DNA of 61,398 bases, taken from NCBI GenBank assembly GCA_947630325.1, contig CANRHB010000010.1, forward strand, positions 1 to 61,398, read 5' to 3'. Made by a program: the position numbers and the translations under genes. The stretch comes from an uncultured Clostridia bacterium. Its GTDB lineage: Bacteria > Bacillota > Clostridia > Christensenellales > Borkfalkiaceae. Of the stretch, positions 18,895 to 30,100 are shown piece by piece (the stretch's first letter is position 1; each line of letters opens with the position of its first letter). Under the pieces are notes generated by a model, which was not told the DNA's origin, searched no databases, and saw only the letters and a program-made list of their open reading frames with translations.

Positions 18895-20001
18895 ATGAAA
18901 ACGGTTGCCGTGTTTTTCGGCGGGAAGTCCAACGAGAGAGAAATTTCGGTTATCACGGGCATGTACTGCGCGAATCTGCTCAAGGAGCGTTACCGCGTCC
19001 TCCCCGTGTATCTGCGGCCCGAGGGCGGTCTGCTACTTGCGGAGTTCGGGATAGACGACTTCCGCCGCGCACAGGAGAGCGGGTTCCGCGGGTGGAAGGA
19101 GTTTGTTTTCACGCGCGGAGGAATTGCGCCCGCAAAGAGACCCAAAAAGACGACCCCGATCGACTGCGCGCTCAACTGCTGTCACGGCGGCGACGGGGAG
19201 GGCGGCGTGCTCTCTGCGGTCCTGCGCTATTTCCGCATACCATCCGCCTCGCCCGACACGGCCGTCTCTGCGCTCTTCCTCGATAAAGTGATCGCCAAGG
19301 ACTTTCTCAAGGGGCTGGGCATTCCCGTGCTTCCCTCTTTTGCGGTGCGGGAGGAGGAGTTTGCGTCCGGAGAGTGGCGGGAGCGGGCGGAGGCGCTCGG
19401 CTATCCCGTCATCGTAAAGCCGTCAAAGCTCGGTTCCAGCGTGGGCATCTCGGTGGCAAAGACGGAGGAGGAATTAAAGAGCGCGCTTGAACTCTCCTTC
19501 AAACTCGATGGAGCCGCGCTCGTCGAAAAGTACCTTGCGGGCAAGCGGGACCTCAACATCGCCGCCTACCGCGCGGAGGGGAAGATCGTGCTCTCGCCCA
19601 TTGAGGAGGTGTTTTCGAGTTCGCCCATTCTCACCTTCGGGGAAAAGTATGAGGGCACGGGGGAACGCCGCCACGAACTGCCCGCCCGCCTTCCCGCAGA
19701 AACTGCAGAGCGCATTGCGCAGATGTTCACGTGTCTATATGCGCGCCTCAATATGCGGGGCGTTGTGCGGGCGGACTTTCTGCTCTCGGAGAGCGGAGAC
19801 GTGTATTTCAACGAGCTCAACACCGTACCGGGGACGCTGGCGACCTATCTCTTTGGAGAGAGCCTTGTTAAGGCGCGTGCGCTGTTAACCGCGCTCGTTG
19901 AGGAGGGGATGAGAGGGGAGAGAGAAAAGGAGACGGTGGAGAGCGGAATCCTCGCAAAACCCGTTTTTTCGGGGAAAAACGGAGGAAAACGGCATATTTA
20001 G
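18895..20001 (+). CDS. ddl: D-alanine--D-alanine ligase family protein
   Basis: 368 residues, ATP-grasp fold. VFFGGKSNEREISVITG opens the N-domain, HGGDGEGG replaces the usual HG-GEDG, VIVKPSKLGSSVGISVA is the ATP-grasp lid, and VVRADFLLSESGDVYFNELN carries the metal ligands. The end of the active site reads NTVPGTLATYLF, whereas most Ddl enzymes have NTMPGfT..S.y. The change near the second D-Ala site makes the product specificity worth testing. An AAGGAG site precedes the ATG. The gene is separated from murF by a terminator, so it has its own promoter, which I could not place confidently in 18817-18894. Confidence 0.88.
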   Translation: MKTVAVFFGGKSNEREISVITGMYCANLLKERYRVLPVYLRPEGGLLLAEFGIDDFRRAQESGFRGWKEFVFTRGGIAPAKRPKKTTPIDCALNCCHGGDGEGGVLSAVLRYFRIPSASPDTAVSALFLDKVIAKDFLKGLGIPVLPSFAVREEEFASGEWRERAEALGYPVIVKPSKLGSSVGISVAKTEEELKSALELSFKLDGAALVEKYLAGKRDLNIAAYRAEGKIVLSPIEEVFSSSPILTFGEKYEGTGERRHELPARLPAETAERIAQMFTCLYARLNMRGVVRADFLLSESGDVYFNELNTVPGTLATYLFGESLVKARALLTALVEEGMRGEREKETVESGILAKPVFSGKNGGKRHI

Positions 20002-20049
20002 ATAGTTATCTAAATAAAGTGACCGTAATATTTAGAAGATTGTCTAAAT
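19996..20049 (+). promoter_or_regulatory. Pair of TTTAGA dyads overlapping the ddl stop codon
   Basis: Two near-identical palindromes lie 14 bp apart: ATTTAGATA/TATCTAAAT (19996-20015, 2-bp spacer) and ATTTAGA/TCTAAAT (20030-20049, 6-bp spacer). The first contains the ddl TAG. A-rich sequence follows both. They may be operator half-sites for a dimeric repressor, or paired hairpins at the mRNA 3' end. No promoter is close enough to decide. Confidence 0.45.
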
Positions 20050-20161
20050 AAAATAAAAAGACGCAAGAAGAGGGGGTTTGCATGGGATCCCACGGGCTTA
20101 AAACCTATTTATTAAACGCGCTCGCGCGCCCGCGCGCGCGGATGCGGGGCCGCACGTACAT

Positions 20162-20326
20162 GCGTCATTCCGAGCCGAACAAGCAATTACAAAGTCCGAC
20201 ACTGCAATTCCCCGAGGGAATCTTGTTACGTCCAAGTACGATTAAAACCACACCGAAACGTACCAAGATGCCTTCGCGGACTTGCTAACGGGACTGCGTA
20301 ACCACTCTTTCGGCTCAGCATGACGC
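20162..20326. mobile_element. MITE-like element with 18-bp terminal inverted repeats
   Basis: The 165-bp unit starts GCGTCATTCCGAGCCGAA and ends with the inverse of GCGTCATGCTGAGCCGAA, so the ends pair with two mismatches. A reversed related copy begins at 32205 and a truncated half lies at about 30669-30757. It has no coding capacity. A transposase supplying it in trans is not in the window. The 150 bp before it (20050-20161), including an alternating CG tract near 20120-20145, shows nothing I can name. Confidence 0.7.
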
Positions 20327-20765
20327 CCACCCCCTACCCCCCCTCCCACGGAGGGGGCAAGAGGAACCCCCTCCATCGGAGGGGGACTAAGGGGGTGGGT
20401 GACATTTCCTAATGTCATGTCGAGCGAAGTCGAGACATCTCTACCTCATTATAATAAGGCGAGATTTCTCCACGCGCCGCATAGCGGCTTGGTACTTCGT
20501 CGCAGGCTCCTCGTGCCGCCCTTAGAGAATCAGAACTGCGGGCGGGGCGAAATGACAGATCAAGAACAGCGGGACGAAATGACATTATTTAGAAAGGTAG
20601 CCAAGAGGAACGCGCCCCACCCCCTACCCCCCCTCCCACGGAGGGGGCAAAAAAGAGAACTCCCCACGGAGGGGCAAAAGCGGAACCTCCATAGAGGAGG
20701 GGGCAAAAGGAACGTCGGCCCGCGCCCTTAAACCCTCTCCAAAGCCGCTCGGAGGGGAGGGGGAA
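20327..20765. repeat. GC-rich and REP-like mosaic repeat island
   Basis: Several C-rich palindromes (CCCCCTCCATCGGAGGGGG near 20368) are interleaved with short modules ending in GAAATGAC or GGAATGAC. One is the GGTACTTCGTCGCAGGCTCC module, which recurs at 32358. Reading frames here have no ribosome binding sites and follow the repeats, so I call no gene. Confidence 0.75.
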
Positions 20766-20849
20766 TGAAAAAATATGACAAAAATAGGGCTAAAATCCAA
20801 AAAAGGCACAAATTTTCAAAAAATATCGTGAAAAAATTTTCTAAAACTC

Positions 20850-20878
20850 TTGACACGGAACACTCGCCGCGTTATAAT
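20850..20878 (+). promoter_or_regulatory. Consensus sigma-A promoter of an RNA gene or long leader
   Basis: TTGACA (20850-20855), a 17-bp spacer and TATAAT (20873-20878): both boxes are perfect matches. The first base of the product should be near 20885. No start codon with a ribosome binding site lies in the next 150 bases. Confidence 0.8.
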
Positions 20879-20884
20879 ATTCCT

Positions 20885-21032
20885 GTGCACTTAGCGGGAT
20901 AACTCTGCGCTGAGGGTCTACAACTTTATATGATAAGCGCAAAAACGGTTGAATTTTTGCAAAAAAGCGGAAACGCACACCCCGAAGTGGTGATGTTTTT
21001 TCGCCGACTTCGGGTATTTCTGTCGTTTTTTT
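20885..21032 (+). ncRNA. Candidate structured RNA (small RNA or riboswitch-like leader), class not recognised
   Basis: About 148 nt. Pairings by hand: outer stem TGTGC (20884-20888)/GCACA (20975-20979); CTTAGCG (20890-20896)/CGCTGAG (20908-20914); GCAAAAA (20939-20945)/TTTTTGC (20954-20960). A 3' stem CCCGAAGT (20981-20988)/ACTTCGGG (21007-21014) is followed 11 nt later by seven T (21026-21032). An alternative CACC/GGTG hairpin (20978-20992) before TTTTTT (20996-21001) would compete with the outer stem, as in riboswitch expression platforms. I do not recognise a named aptamer (FMN, TPP, SAM, purine, glycine, cyclic-di-GMP and 6S consensus were considered). It may be independent, or a leader of the giant gene downstream, which also has its own promoter. 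Confidence 0.5.
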
Positions 21033-21064
21033 ATAAAAATGCTTTCTTTTTTGGTTATAATTAC

Positions 21065-21093
21065 TTGACCGCTTGCGCAAATCGTGATAAAAT
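21065..21093 (+). promoter_or_regulatory. sigma-A promoter of the giant lipoprotein gene
   Basis: TTGACC (21065-21070), a 17-bp spacer and TAAAAT (21088-21093). It leaves a leader of about 70 nt with a strong AAGGAAAGGAG site before the ATG at 21171. Confidence 0.7.
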
Positions 21094-21170
21094 GTAGCCC
21101 GATATTGCCATGAGTGCCTTTACATGTGCAATTTTATCAGGTTAAGAAAAATAAGGAAAGGAGAATCATT

Positions 21171-24100
21171 ATGGAAAGACAATCAACCAGTAAGCTTTAC
21201 AGAGCCCTGATTGCTGTCGTGGCTTTCTTCGTGCTTTGCACGTCTGCCATCCTGTTTGCTTCTTGCGGAACCGACCCCCGCGAATGCAAACATGAACATT
21301 TGGATGACAGTGACGTTGTAGCCGTGCAGTTAGCCACCTGCGGCACGCGGGGTACTGTTACTTACGAATGTTCCGATTGTGGCGCCGAGGTCACCGTTAT
21401 AGGGACACTTGCTACCGGCGCACACACACCGGACGCGAACGGCAAATGCACGGTTTGCGGTCTTGATGTCGCAAGCGACGGCATTACCTTGAAAGATGTC
21501 AAGGATCTCTTGGCCGAAGTTGCAAGCAAAGTCGACAAGCAACAGAGCGCCATTGTCGAAGCTTTGACCGAAAAGAATTTCACCATTCCCGCACTCGATG
21601 CGAAATTGGAAAAAATTCTCAATAGCGTACAGGGTCTCGGCGATCTCGAGATCGAAGGGTTCGATCCCTCCGAATTCGAAGATATCCTTGCGGACACCAT
21701 CGCAGACAAAGAATCGGCTACCCTTGCTGAAGTGATCACCGCGCTCTATAAGCAGGTGCATCGCCTCTATACCGATTATGCGAGCACGAGCACGTCTGCA
21801 AGCAGCCTCTACAAGTTGCTTGTTGCCAAGGATGCCGAAGGCGAAGATCACGTACATAACTGGATCTTGAAGCTTATTGACGAAGGCAAGAGCTGCACCG
21901 ATCCCCATTCTTATGTGTGGGGTTGCGCATTCTGCGGCGCGGAGAAAGACAGCGATAAGTTCACCGTACAGGCGGTCGGCCATGCTACGGACTTCAAGTA
22001 TGCCTTGACTTATGACGGAGCGGACAAGGACCAGCACTATCTTGCCGCTACCTGCATTTCGGGCGCGCGTGTAGAAGGCCACTGCGCGAATTGCGGCGAG
22101 TGGACAGGCGAATGGAACGAGGTCGGCAAGCCCACCTTCCAGCACCACTATGTGCTTGAGGAAGAGCGTAAGACCCCGAGCGCAGGCGATGCATGTGTTG
22201 TGAGCCAAAAGGTTTACCACTGCGAAACTTGCGGCGGCGCTTATGTCGAAGAGGGGAAAGGCCTCGGACATCAGTACTACTACAAGATGGTAAACGGCAA
22301 GAAAGTCGCTCTCTCTGAAGAAGAGAAGACTCAAATTCTTACTGGCTACTATGGCAAGACGAAGGTCGAGGCCGGTCTCACCGAAGATGAGAAGGGTATT
22401 GCCCTCCAGCCTTACCTCAACATCGTGTACAGCGCGGAGCCTACCTGCGTCGATCCCGGCCTTGTTGTTGTGGAATGCCTCGAGTGCGGCGTGCGTTACT
22501 CCTACACGACCGGCTTGGGCGAACCTAAGGGTCATACCTTTACCGTGAAGGAAGGCGTTGCACATACCTGCACCATGGATGGGTATGCTACATATGCATA
22601 CTGCGCGGATTGCGGTTACTTCTTCTTCTATGACGGAACCGATACGTTGCAGACCGAAGTTGAGAAGAAGGTCGGCAAGTATTCGAGAAATTACATCAGA
22701 AATGCCGACAACCAGGTCATTTACTATGATTCATCGAAGCTTTCGGGGACTAGCGTGCCCGAAGCAACGCCCGCGGCGGATGCAGACAAGGCGTTGTCCG
22801 ATCTTTATGCGGTCATCACCGCGAAAGACGCCGCGCCCGGTCATACCTTTGTTCCCGTTTACATCAACATCGAAAAGTGCGTCACCGCGCAACAGTATGT
22901 CCTTGTTTGCTCGACGTGCTTCGGGACTTACAATGCAGCGGGACAAAAGACGGAGAGTTTCTCACAGCTCACCACTACGACTGAAAACGATACCTCCAAA
23001 CTCTTCTACAAGAAGAGCGGCACCACTACAGCCGACGACAAATATTGGATCTCCGGTTTGACGGGCAATCCCGTTGCCGACAAGACGTTGGCTGTCGGTA
23101 CGGACGGTAATGGCGGCAAGGTCGCGGATATCGGCAAGAAGGCTGTGAAGGACGATCCCGCTAAGAACCCTGTGAACGGTGCGTCCGTTACGACCAGCGA
23201 CCTCACGGCTGAATGGAATGCTCTTAAGACTGCCGACGATGTTACCAAGTTCGCTTGGCTCGCGGCACACGGTTATCTCTTCCGCGACACCAGAGACAAC
23301 GGTCTGCTTCCCAGCATCACCAGAAAGGATGTTACGGAAGGGAACACAAAATGGTACGACGACAAGGGCGAGTTGACCAAGGCTGCCAAGACCACGATCA
23401 ACGGTTACCTTGCTAAACTCAAGGCGGCAAACGTCACAGTTGATAGCTTGTACACCGAGTGCAACGTTTTGGGCACTTGGGTCCCTGCTACGACCGGCAG
23501 TTCACCCGTTGCAGCTCACTGCACGCCCGTTCACTATGCAGACGTCGTCGAAGGACATCACTTCAACGAGAGAATCCTTACCGTTATGGGCGGATGCACC
23601 ATGTACGAACGTCATGTGTTCTTCTGCGAGGAGTGCGGTCAGAACGTATTGACGGATACGGAAGATACTGTTGCGACAGCGGGTGACGGACCTCATACCG
23701 TTGTAGGTGACACAGATGTGGTCTGCGCAGGTTACGATGGCACTAACGTCAAGGCTCCCGAAGGCTTCAAGACCGACCTTCAGCTTGCATGGGAAGCTGT
23801 TAAGGCGAGTATGGATCCCAGCGCTCCCTTCTTATGGCTTGCCGAACACGGCTATCTGAACGATCTCCGTGATGATATGAGCGATCCGTTTGATGCTGAG
23901 ACAGAGATGATGGATCTCATGGCTCGCGCGACGGTGATCTTGCTTGGCAAGGATATACGTGATTGCATCCAACTTCCTCCTGACGCTTTGGATCCGCTTT
24001 TCACGGGCATGAACGTACTCAATGAGTTCACCGAGGATGTCGTGTACAAGAATACCGACGCCATGGAGGCTCTTAGCGGTGACGGCGAAGGACCTGCCGG

Positions 24101-27100
24101 CGGACTTGTGATCGATCCTACTACCGGTAGTTATACGTATGATACAGCGCCTCTCGGCCATAAGTTCAACGCCATTACGTATATCAGCGAAGTTGAGTCC
24201 TGCGATACTCCTGCAGATTACGTGTATGTTTGCTCTGTCTGCGGTAAGACGAGCGGCAGCAGCCTTGGCAAACTCTCATATTCGAGCGGCAAGAACACCG
24301 TTGCAACGGGTTTGAACCAGGTTGCAAAAGCAAGTCAGAAATTTGTCTCCGATAAAGCTGTGTTCGAGGCTTCCGTTCCCGAAGCACGCCGCACCGAAGA
24401 TGCTGAGAAGAAGATAGAGTTCGAAACGAGCGACTTCGATAAGTTGTGGCTCGCCGTCCCCGAAGCGGACGAAGAGGCGCAGTTCACGTGGCTCCTTGAA
24501 AAGGGCTACCTCAACGGCGTGATCGATAAGTTCTTCATGGACGGTTATAAGGACGCTGAAGGTGTGCAACATGGCGGTTTCCTTGCAGCCGCTCTCAAGA
24601 AAGCGCAAGAAGAGGATCCTCTTGCCGCCGTTGACACCACGATGTATACCGCGGCACGTGAAACGGTGTATGTGAAAGAGGGCAACACGTTGACGCTGAC
24701 CCTTAAGACCGACTACAGGGATGACGTCCTTGCACTTGCAAAACAACTTCTCGGAACGGCGTATGACGATCTCACCGCTTACTATCTCAATAGCGGCGAT
24801 GTCGAGGTTCCCGACGAGGCCGCAAATAAGACGCTCAACGCGGCGAAAGTCACCGTTCCCGCTTCGGGGCACCTCTTCTCGAGAGAGAACAACAGCCCTA
24901 TCGATCTTAACAGAGATCCTCTCTGCTTGGATTTCGCAAGCGACGAATTGACGCAGTCCTTCAAGGACGGCAAGATCGTTTATTGGAATGCCGATAAGCA
25001 GGTGGCCGGCTCCGCCACGAAAGGCGGCTGGGACGAAGTCACCGGGGCTAAACGCTTCACTTTCAATATGTTGCCTCAGAAGATCCAGGATGCTGTTAAC
25101 AAGTACGGCGTGCTCGGCGCATGTAACAGAGAGAACTGCCCGCTCCATAAGGGAGGCTCCGGTGCCGATGGCGCTTGGACAGCGGTTGATTATGAGGAAT
25201 TGACGGTTGAAGGTAATCCTTTCGGCTATGTCATCGCTACAGATCATCAGACCTCTTATGAGAAGTATGCGGCGGATAATAACGGTTATCCTACCAAGAC
25301 GCTCGAGACTAAGCCGAACGAAGACAACGAAATCGTTCATGTCTACTACAACAACAACAAAGTTGACTTCTACAACAACGAGACGAAGGCAGCCGCGTAT
25401 CTTCCCGAAGGAAAGACTTGGACGGGCGCTACCGAGGCAACTCAGACAGAGAAAGAAGCAGCAGCCAAGGCGGCGCAGGAACACGACTTCCTCAACCTCA
25501 CGACGTTGCAGAAGATCTGGAACACCCTGTTCATTCCCGATAGTTGGTTGAACGACGCGTCTGCGACCGCTGAGACGATAAAGGCACACAAAGATGCTTA
25601 TCCTACCATCACCTTCGATGAGGAACTCATGAAGGACGGTAAGGTCGACCTCGGCAAGTTGGCGAAAGCGTTCGACGCACAGAATGCTACCCTCCTTTGG
25701 AAGGGCACCGATCTTGCGACAATCACCTCTGTTTGGAGACCTTTGGGCGACGGTATGGTTCCCTCTTGCTGGGTGAGTTTGCGTTGCCACTGGTACCACT
25801 ACACTTCAGGCGATCCTCAGGTAGATGAGGCGAAGGGCTTTGACGGTAAGTCTTGCGCCAACGGTCAGTACAGAGACGCTGAGACCGGCGACTACGAGAA
25901 CGAACAGGATAAGGAGAGCGTTGCGCTCTATCCTGCTAACCCTCATGACTTGCCGAAGAAGGGCGACTTCAACTTCGATATCCATGTGGCGAACTGCCAG
26001 CATGTCGACCTTTGCGACACCTGCGGTAAGCCCGAAGGTACGAAGGGCGACCACACTCTTCTGCAGGTGAGCCCTGTTGCTGAAGAGAACGAAATTACAA
26101 ATGCGAACTACAAGAAAGCATGGGTCGAGATCCTCAAGCACGTAGAGTCGATCCCCGGTCTTAAGGACGCAGTGGTGGTGAAGGAAACCATTTCTGTGGA
26201 AACTTGGGCAACCGACTGGAGCATTTTGAAGGCTACCTGCCATGAAGGTGAAGACGGTTACGTCGTGAAGATCTGCCCCGGTGAACTCGACAAGATCCTT
26301 GCGAACCTCGACACCGAGGGCAAGGCTTGGAACGACGGTATCGATTGGGTGAAGAACGCCGAAGGCACAGTAGGCAACTACGCTGTGGATAAGACGGCGC
26401 AACCCGAACATGACTATGAACTCAGATACTTCCATCTCGACGGCACTCTTATCGGTACCGCAGCTAATTGGAGCGAGTTCAACGAGATAATCTGCTCGCA
26501 AGGCTACTACACGCAGGAAGTCTGCAAGGCTAAGTGCCGCGACGGTGTGACGGAGTGCGGACATGTGAATCCCGCAACGGATGGTAAACCCGGTACTGGT
26601 CAAAAGGCCGATTACTATCACGAGCCTGCCGGACATACGCTTGCACCTGTCAAGAATTACACGCGCTTTACTGAACACTACGAGCGTGCAACGTCGGATA
26701 CGAACGCTAAGATGCTTCAGGTTTGCGTAATTTGCGGCGAGACCTTCACCGAGAGATACGGTGCAACGACGCCCGAAGACGGCTCCGGAAGAGATCAGTA
26801 CAACATCGCTATGCCCGATCAGATCGAAAATTGGAATGATCATGTCGCGGCACATCCCGAGGCTGAATTGTTTGAAGCGCAGGAAGTTCTTCCCAGTGAC
26901 ATCGCATCGGCAAATGCTGCACAGGACGCGACCGTTGAGGATAACGGAAGTCTGTTCGGCAACGGCAGAACCTTCTATACGTCAAGCAAGAGCGTGACCT
27001 TGAAGGGCGTCGGTAAGATCCCCGCAACGGCTGACACGGCGGGCAAAGTTGCTTACGAATCTGCAGTAACTGTAGCTAAGAATGCAACGCTTACCTTCGC

Positions 27101-30100
27101 AAAAGACAGTAGCGCTTCCAGAGATGCACAGATCAAGGTAGAGGGCACCCTTGCCTTCGTCGGCGAAGATAAGGCAACCTCCAAGGTCGACTTCTCCGCA
27201 CTCAAGAGAGTTGCGGTCGACGGCGGCACCCTCATTCTGAGAAACATCACCGTTGATCTCGGTACGGAAGCCGCTAGCAGCTTCTTCAACCCGAGAACGG
27301 GCGGCAAGATCGAACTCGACAACGTTGTTGTAACTGTTAAGGGTTCCGTGTTCGCCATGAATGCGCACGATACGACAGGCAAGAACGAGGTCGTGATCAC
27401 GGACAGCACTTTGATCTCCACGGCGGACAACGATTTCGCTCTCACCGTGTGGAAGCAGAACGTCGAGGTCACGGCGAAGAACAGCGTGTTCTTCGGGAAG
27501 CAGGGCGGTGCGTTCATCCGTAGCGGCAGCGCCGACTTCACGGATTGCACCTTCCTCACCGCAGATGACGTAACTCCAAACATAACTTGGCAAGACGGTT
27601 CTTTGATCGGAGCACATGCGGCTCTCGTTGTCGGCAACAAAGACGCGCAAGCGGATTACGGCAACGCAAATGTGACCCTCACCAACTGCAAGTTCGGTGT
27701 GACTACTCTGGATGCTGTTCAGAGCGGAACGTTTACTCCGACTGCTTGCTCCTCTGATAATCTTGCTATCGATGCTTATTCGAACGCAACGAACGAGACG
27801 GATGTTTCGCTCGACGCGCAGAGTTTCATCAATACGGATGGCCAGATCAAGAAGACCGAAGTGAAGAAGCAGGTCGAAGGTAAGGATGTAAGCACCCTTA
27901 AATTCGCCTATCCCGCGCCTACTGCCCAAGACCTCGGGAAAGACGCAACAGAACAACAGGCTAACGCCGCCAAGCTCGTCAAGAGCTTGGCAACGGCGGG
28001 CGGCGTGGTGACCATTCCCGCGGGCCTTAGCTTCACCGTCGGCAAGGATGATAGCACTCCTCTCGTGATCGCAGAGGGCACAGAGGCTGAACTCAAGATC
28101 AATGCGGGCAGCACCGTGGATCTTGCAAAGGGCCTCAACGTTCAAGGTAAACTTACGGTCGGCGGCGCAGGCACCCTCAATGTGCAGAAGCGTGGGGACA
28201 AGAACACCGGTGTTTTGGTCAGCGGCGCAAACGCTGAACTCAACATCGTGAGCGGCCAGATCACCGTCACCGAAGATACGGCGAAATCCGTGAACGGCGC
28301 GACCTATGCCATCTATGCAAACGATAACGCAAAGGTCAACGTGAGCAACTCTCTTATTTACTCCTCCACGGGTATGACGCTCGGCACCAATGCGGACGAT
28401 GCGAATAGCGCAACGTTTGTCTTGATCAACTCCGCGTTTGTCAATGACACGAAGGCCGCTACCGCTCAAACGGACGGCGGCGAGTTCGCGGCTCTCATCA
28501 ACAACAAGAATGCCGAGATCTATGCGGGCGGCTGCACCTTCTATGGCGCAAACGGCGCTGTGTGGGTTCGCGCGGCTAAGACGGCTGTGTTCGCAGGCTG
28601 CACCTTCATCTCGGGCGGCGTGACTTCCACCCAGACGGCTTTCGGCAACGGTACCAACCTTCCCAACACCGTTCTTGCGGCAGTTGTGGTTGGTAACGGC
28701 GCAGGCGAGGCTTACGGCGCTGTGAGTGCAACCATCATTGACGGCAGTGTGTATTTCTCGAATGTGACCACCTCGAAGAACATGCCCACCAAGCAGGCAG
28801 GTTTTGCCGATGTGTACACTTGGGAAGAGAACAGCCTCAAGAAGGGCGAAGGCAAGGCTGACGTTTGGACTTATGCTCCGAGCAATACAAGAGAAGCTGT
28901 TGCGAACAGCACACTCTTCTCCGTTGTCGCATTCAACAGCACGAAGACGGAAGTGATCTTCTCCGATCTGGAGACTGCGCAGGCGTTCATCGGCGCGGCA
29001 ACGCTCACGAAGGGGACCAACGCGTTCTTCTACGGCACAGCTGACCGTTCGAGTTTCGATGTGAAGTATGATTCAACGCCTGAAGCCGACGAGCCCACCT
29101 ATCTCCCCATCGGCATCGAAGGGGTCGTCGAAAAGGGCGAAAAAGCAACAGTAGAAAATGCGGCTAAGACGGAAATCGCTGATGTTGTCGCGCATGGCGG
29201 CACAGTCACTCTTCCCAAACAGGATTCGGGAAAGACGGCCGAGGTAGCCATTGATGATAAGGCCCTCTCCGTTGAGAAGGATACCGTTATCAACCTTAAC
29301 GGCAACAAGCTCACCGTTGAAAGCGGCATCAATGTGGCCGATAAGGCAACCTTGACCGTTGACGGCGGTGATGTGGTTGCGGAAATCAGTGCAAATGAGA
29401 CGAGCAATGTTTCGCTGAATGACGTTAACCTCTCTGGCGGGATCATGTTGAGTTATCCCGATGGCGAGATCGCCGAAGCAAGCACTGCGCAGATCTCCAT
29501 CACCGGTAGCACTGTGACGGGCACTGATGAAAATTCGACTCCTCTGTATGTCAACGGTGACGTGGACAACGCGAAGGTAACGCTTACCGATTCCGTCTTC
29601 CTCTCTAACGACGGTCTCGGTCTTTGGATCGCCGGCAAGACGACGGTTGTGGCAACAGATTGCTTGTTCTACGGCAGTGTGGCCGCGGTTCAGGTCTGCT
29701 CCGGTACAGCTACGTTCGAGAACTGCACGTTCTTGACGACCTCGGGCGACAAGTGGACAAAGGACGGTGCAGAGGTAACTTGGCTCGGTAGTGGCTCTGC
29801 CGCATTCCCGAAGGAGACGAGAGCAAACCTTGTCATCAACGCAAAGGGCGGCGGTTATGATGTGCCTGTGAAAGTTACCGTGAAGGGTGCAAATACCCAG
29901 TTCGCGGTCGCGGATGAAGCGTCGAATTTTGCTCCCTCCAACGTGCTTAAGGCAGAGGAAGCTGATACGACAAGAACCACGAAACTTGCGCACTTCAACT
30001 ATTACTACAAAGCGGCTACCCAGGTGACATTGCCTGAGATCTCCGTGGCGGTTGTGAGCGCGGAGGCATCGACGGCTACTACGGCTCTCGTTGAGCTCAC

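Noticed and set aside
20082..20731. Two short reading frames in the repeat island
   Set aside because: They follow the MITE and palindromic modules and have no initiation signal.
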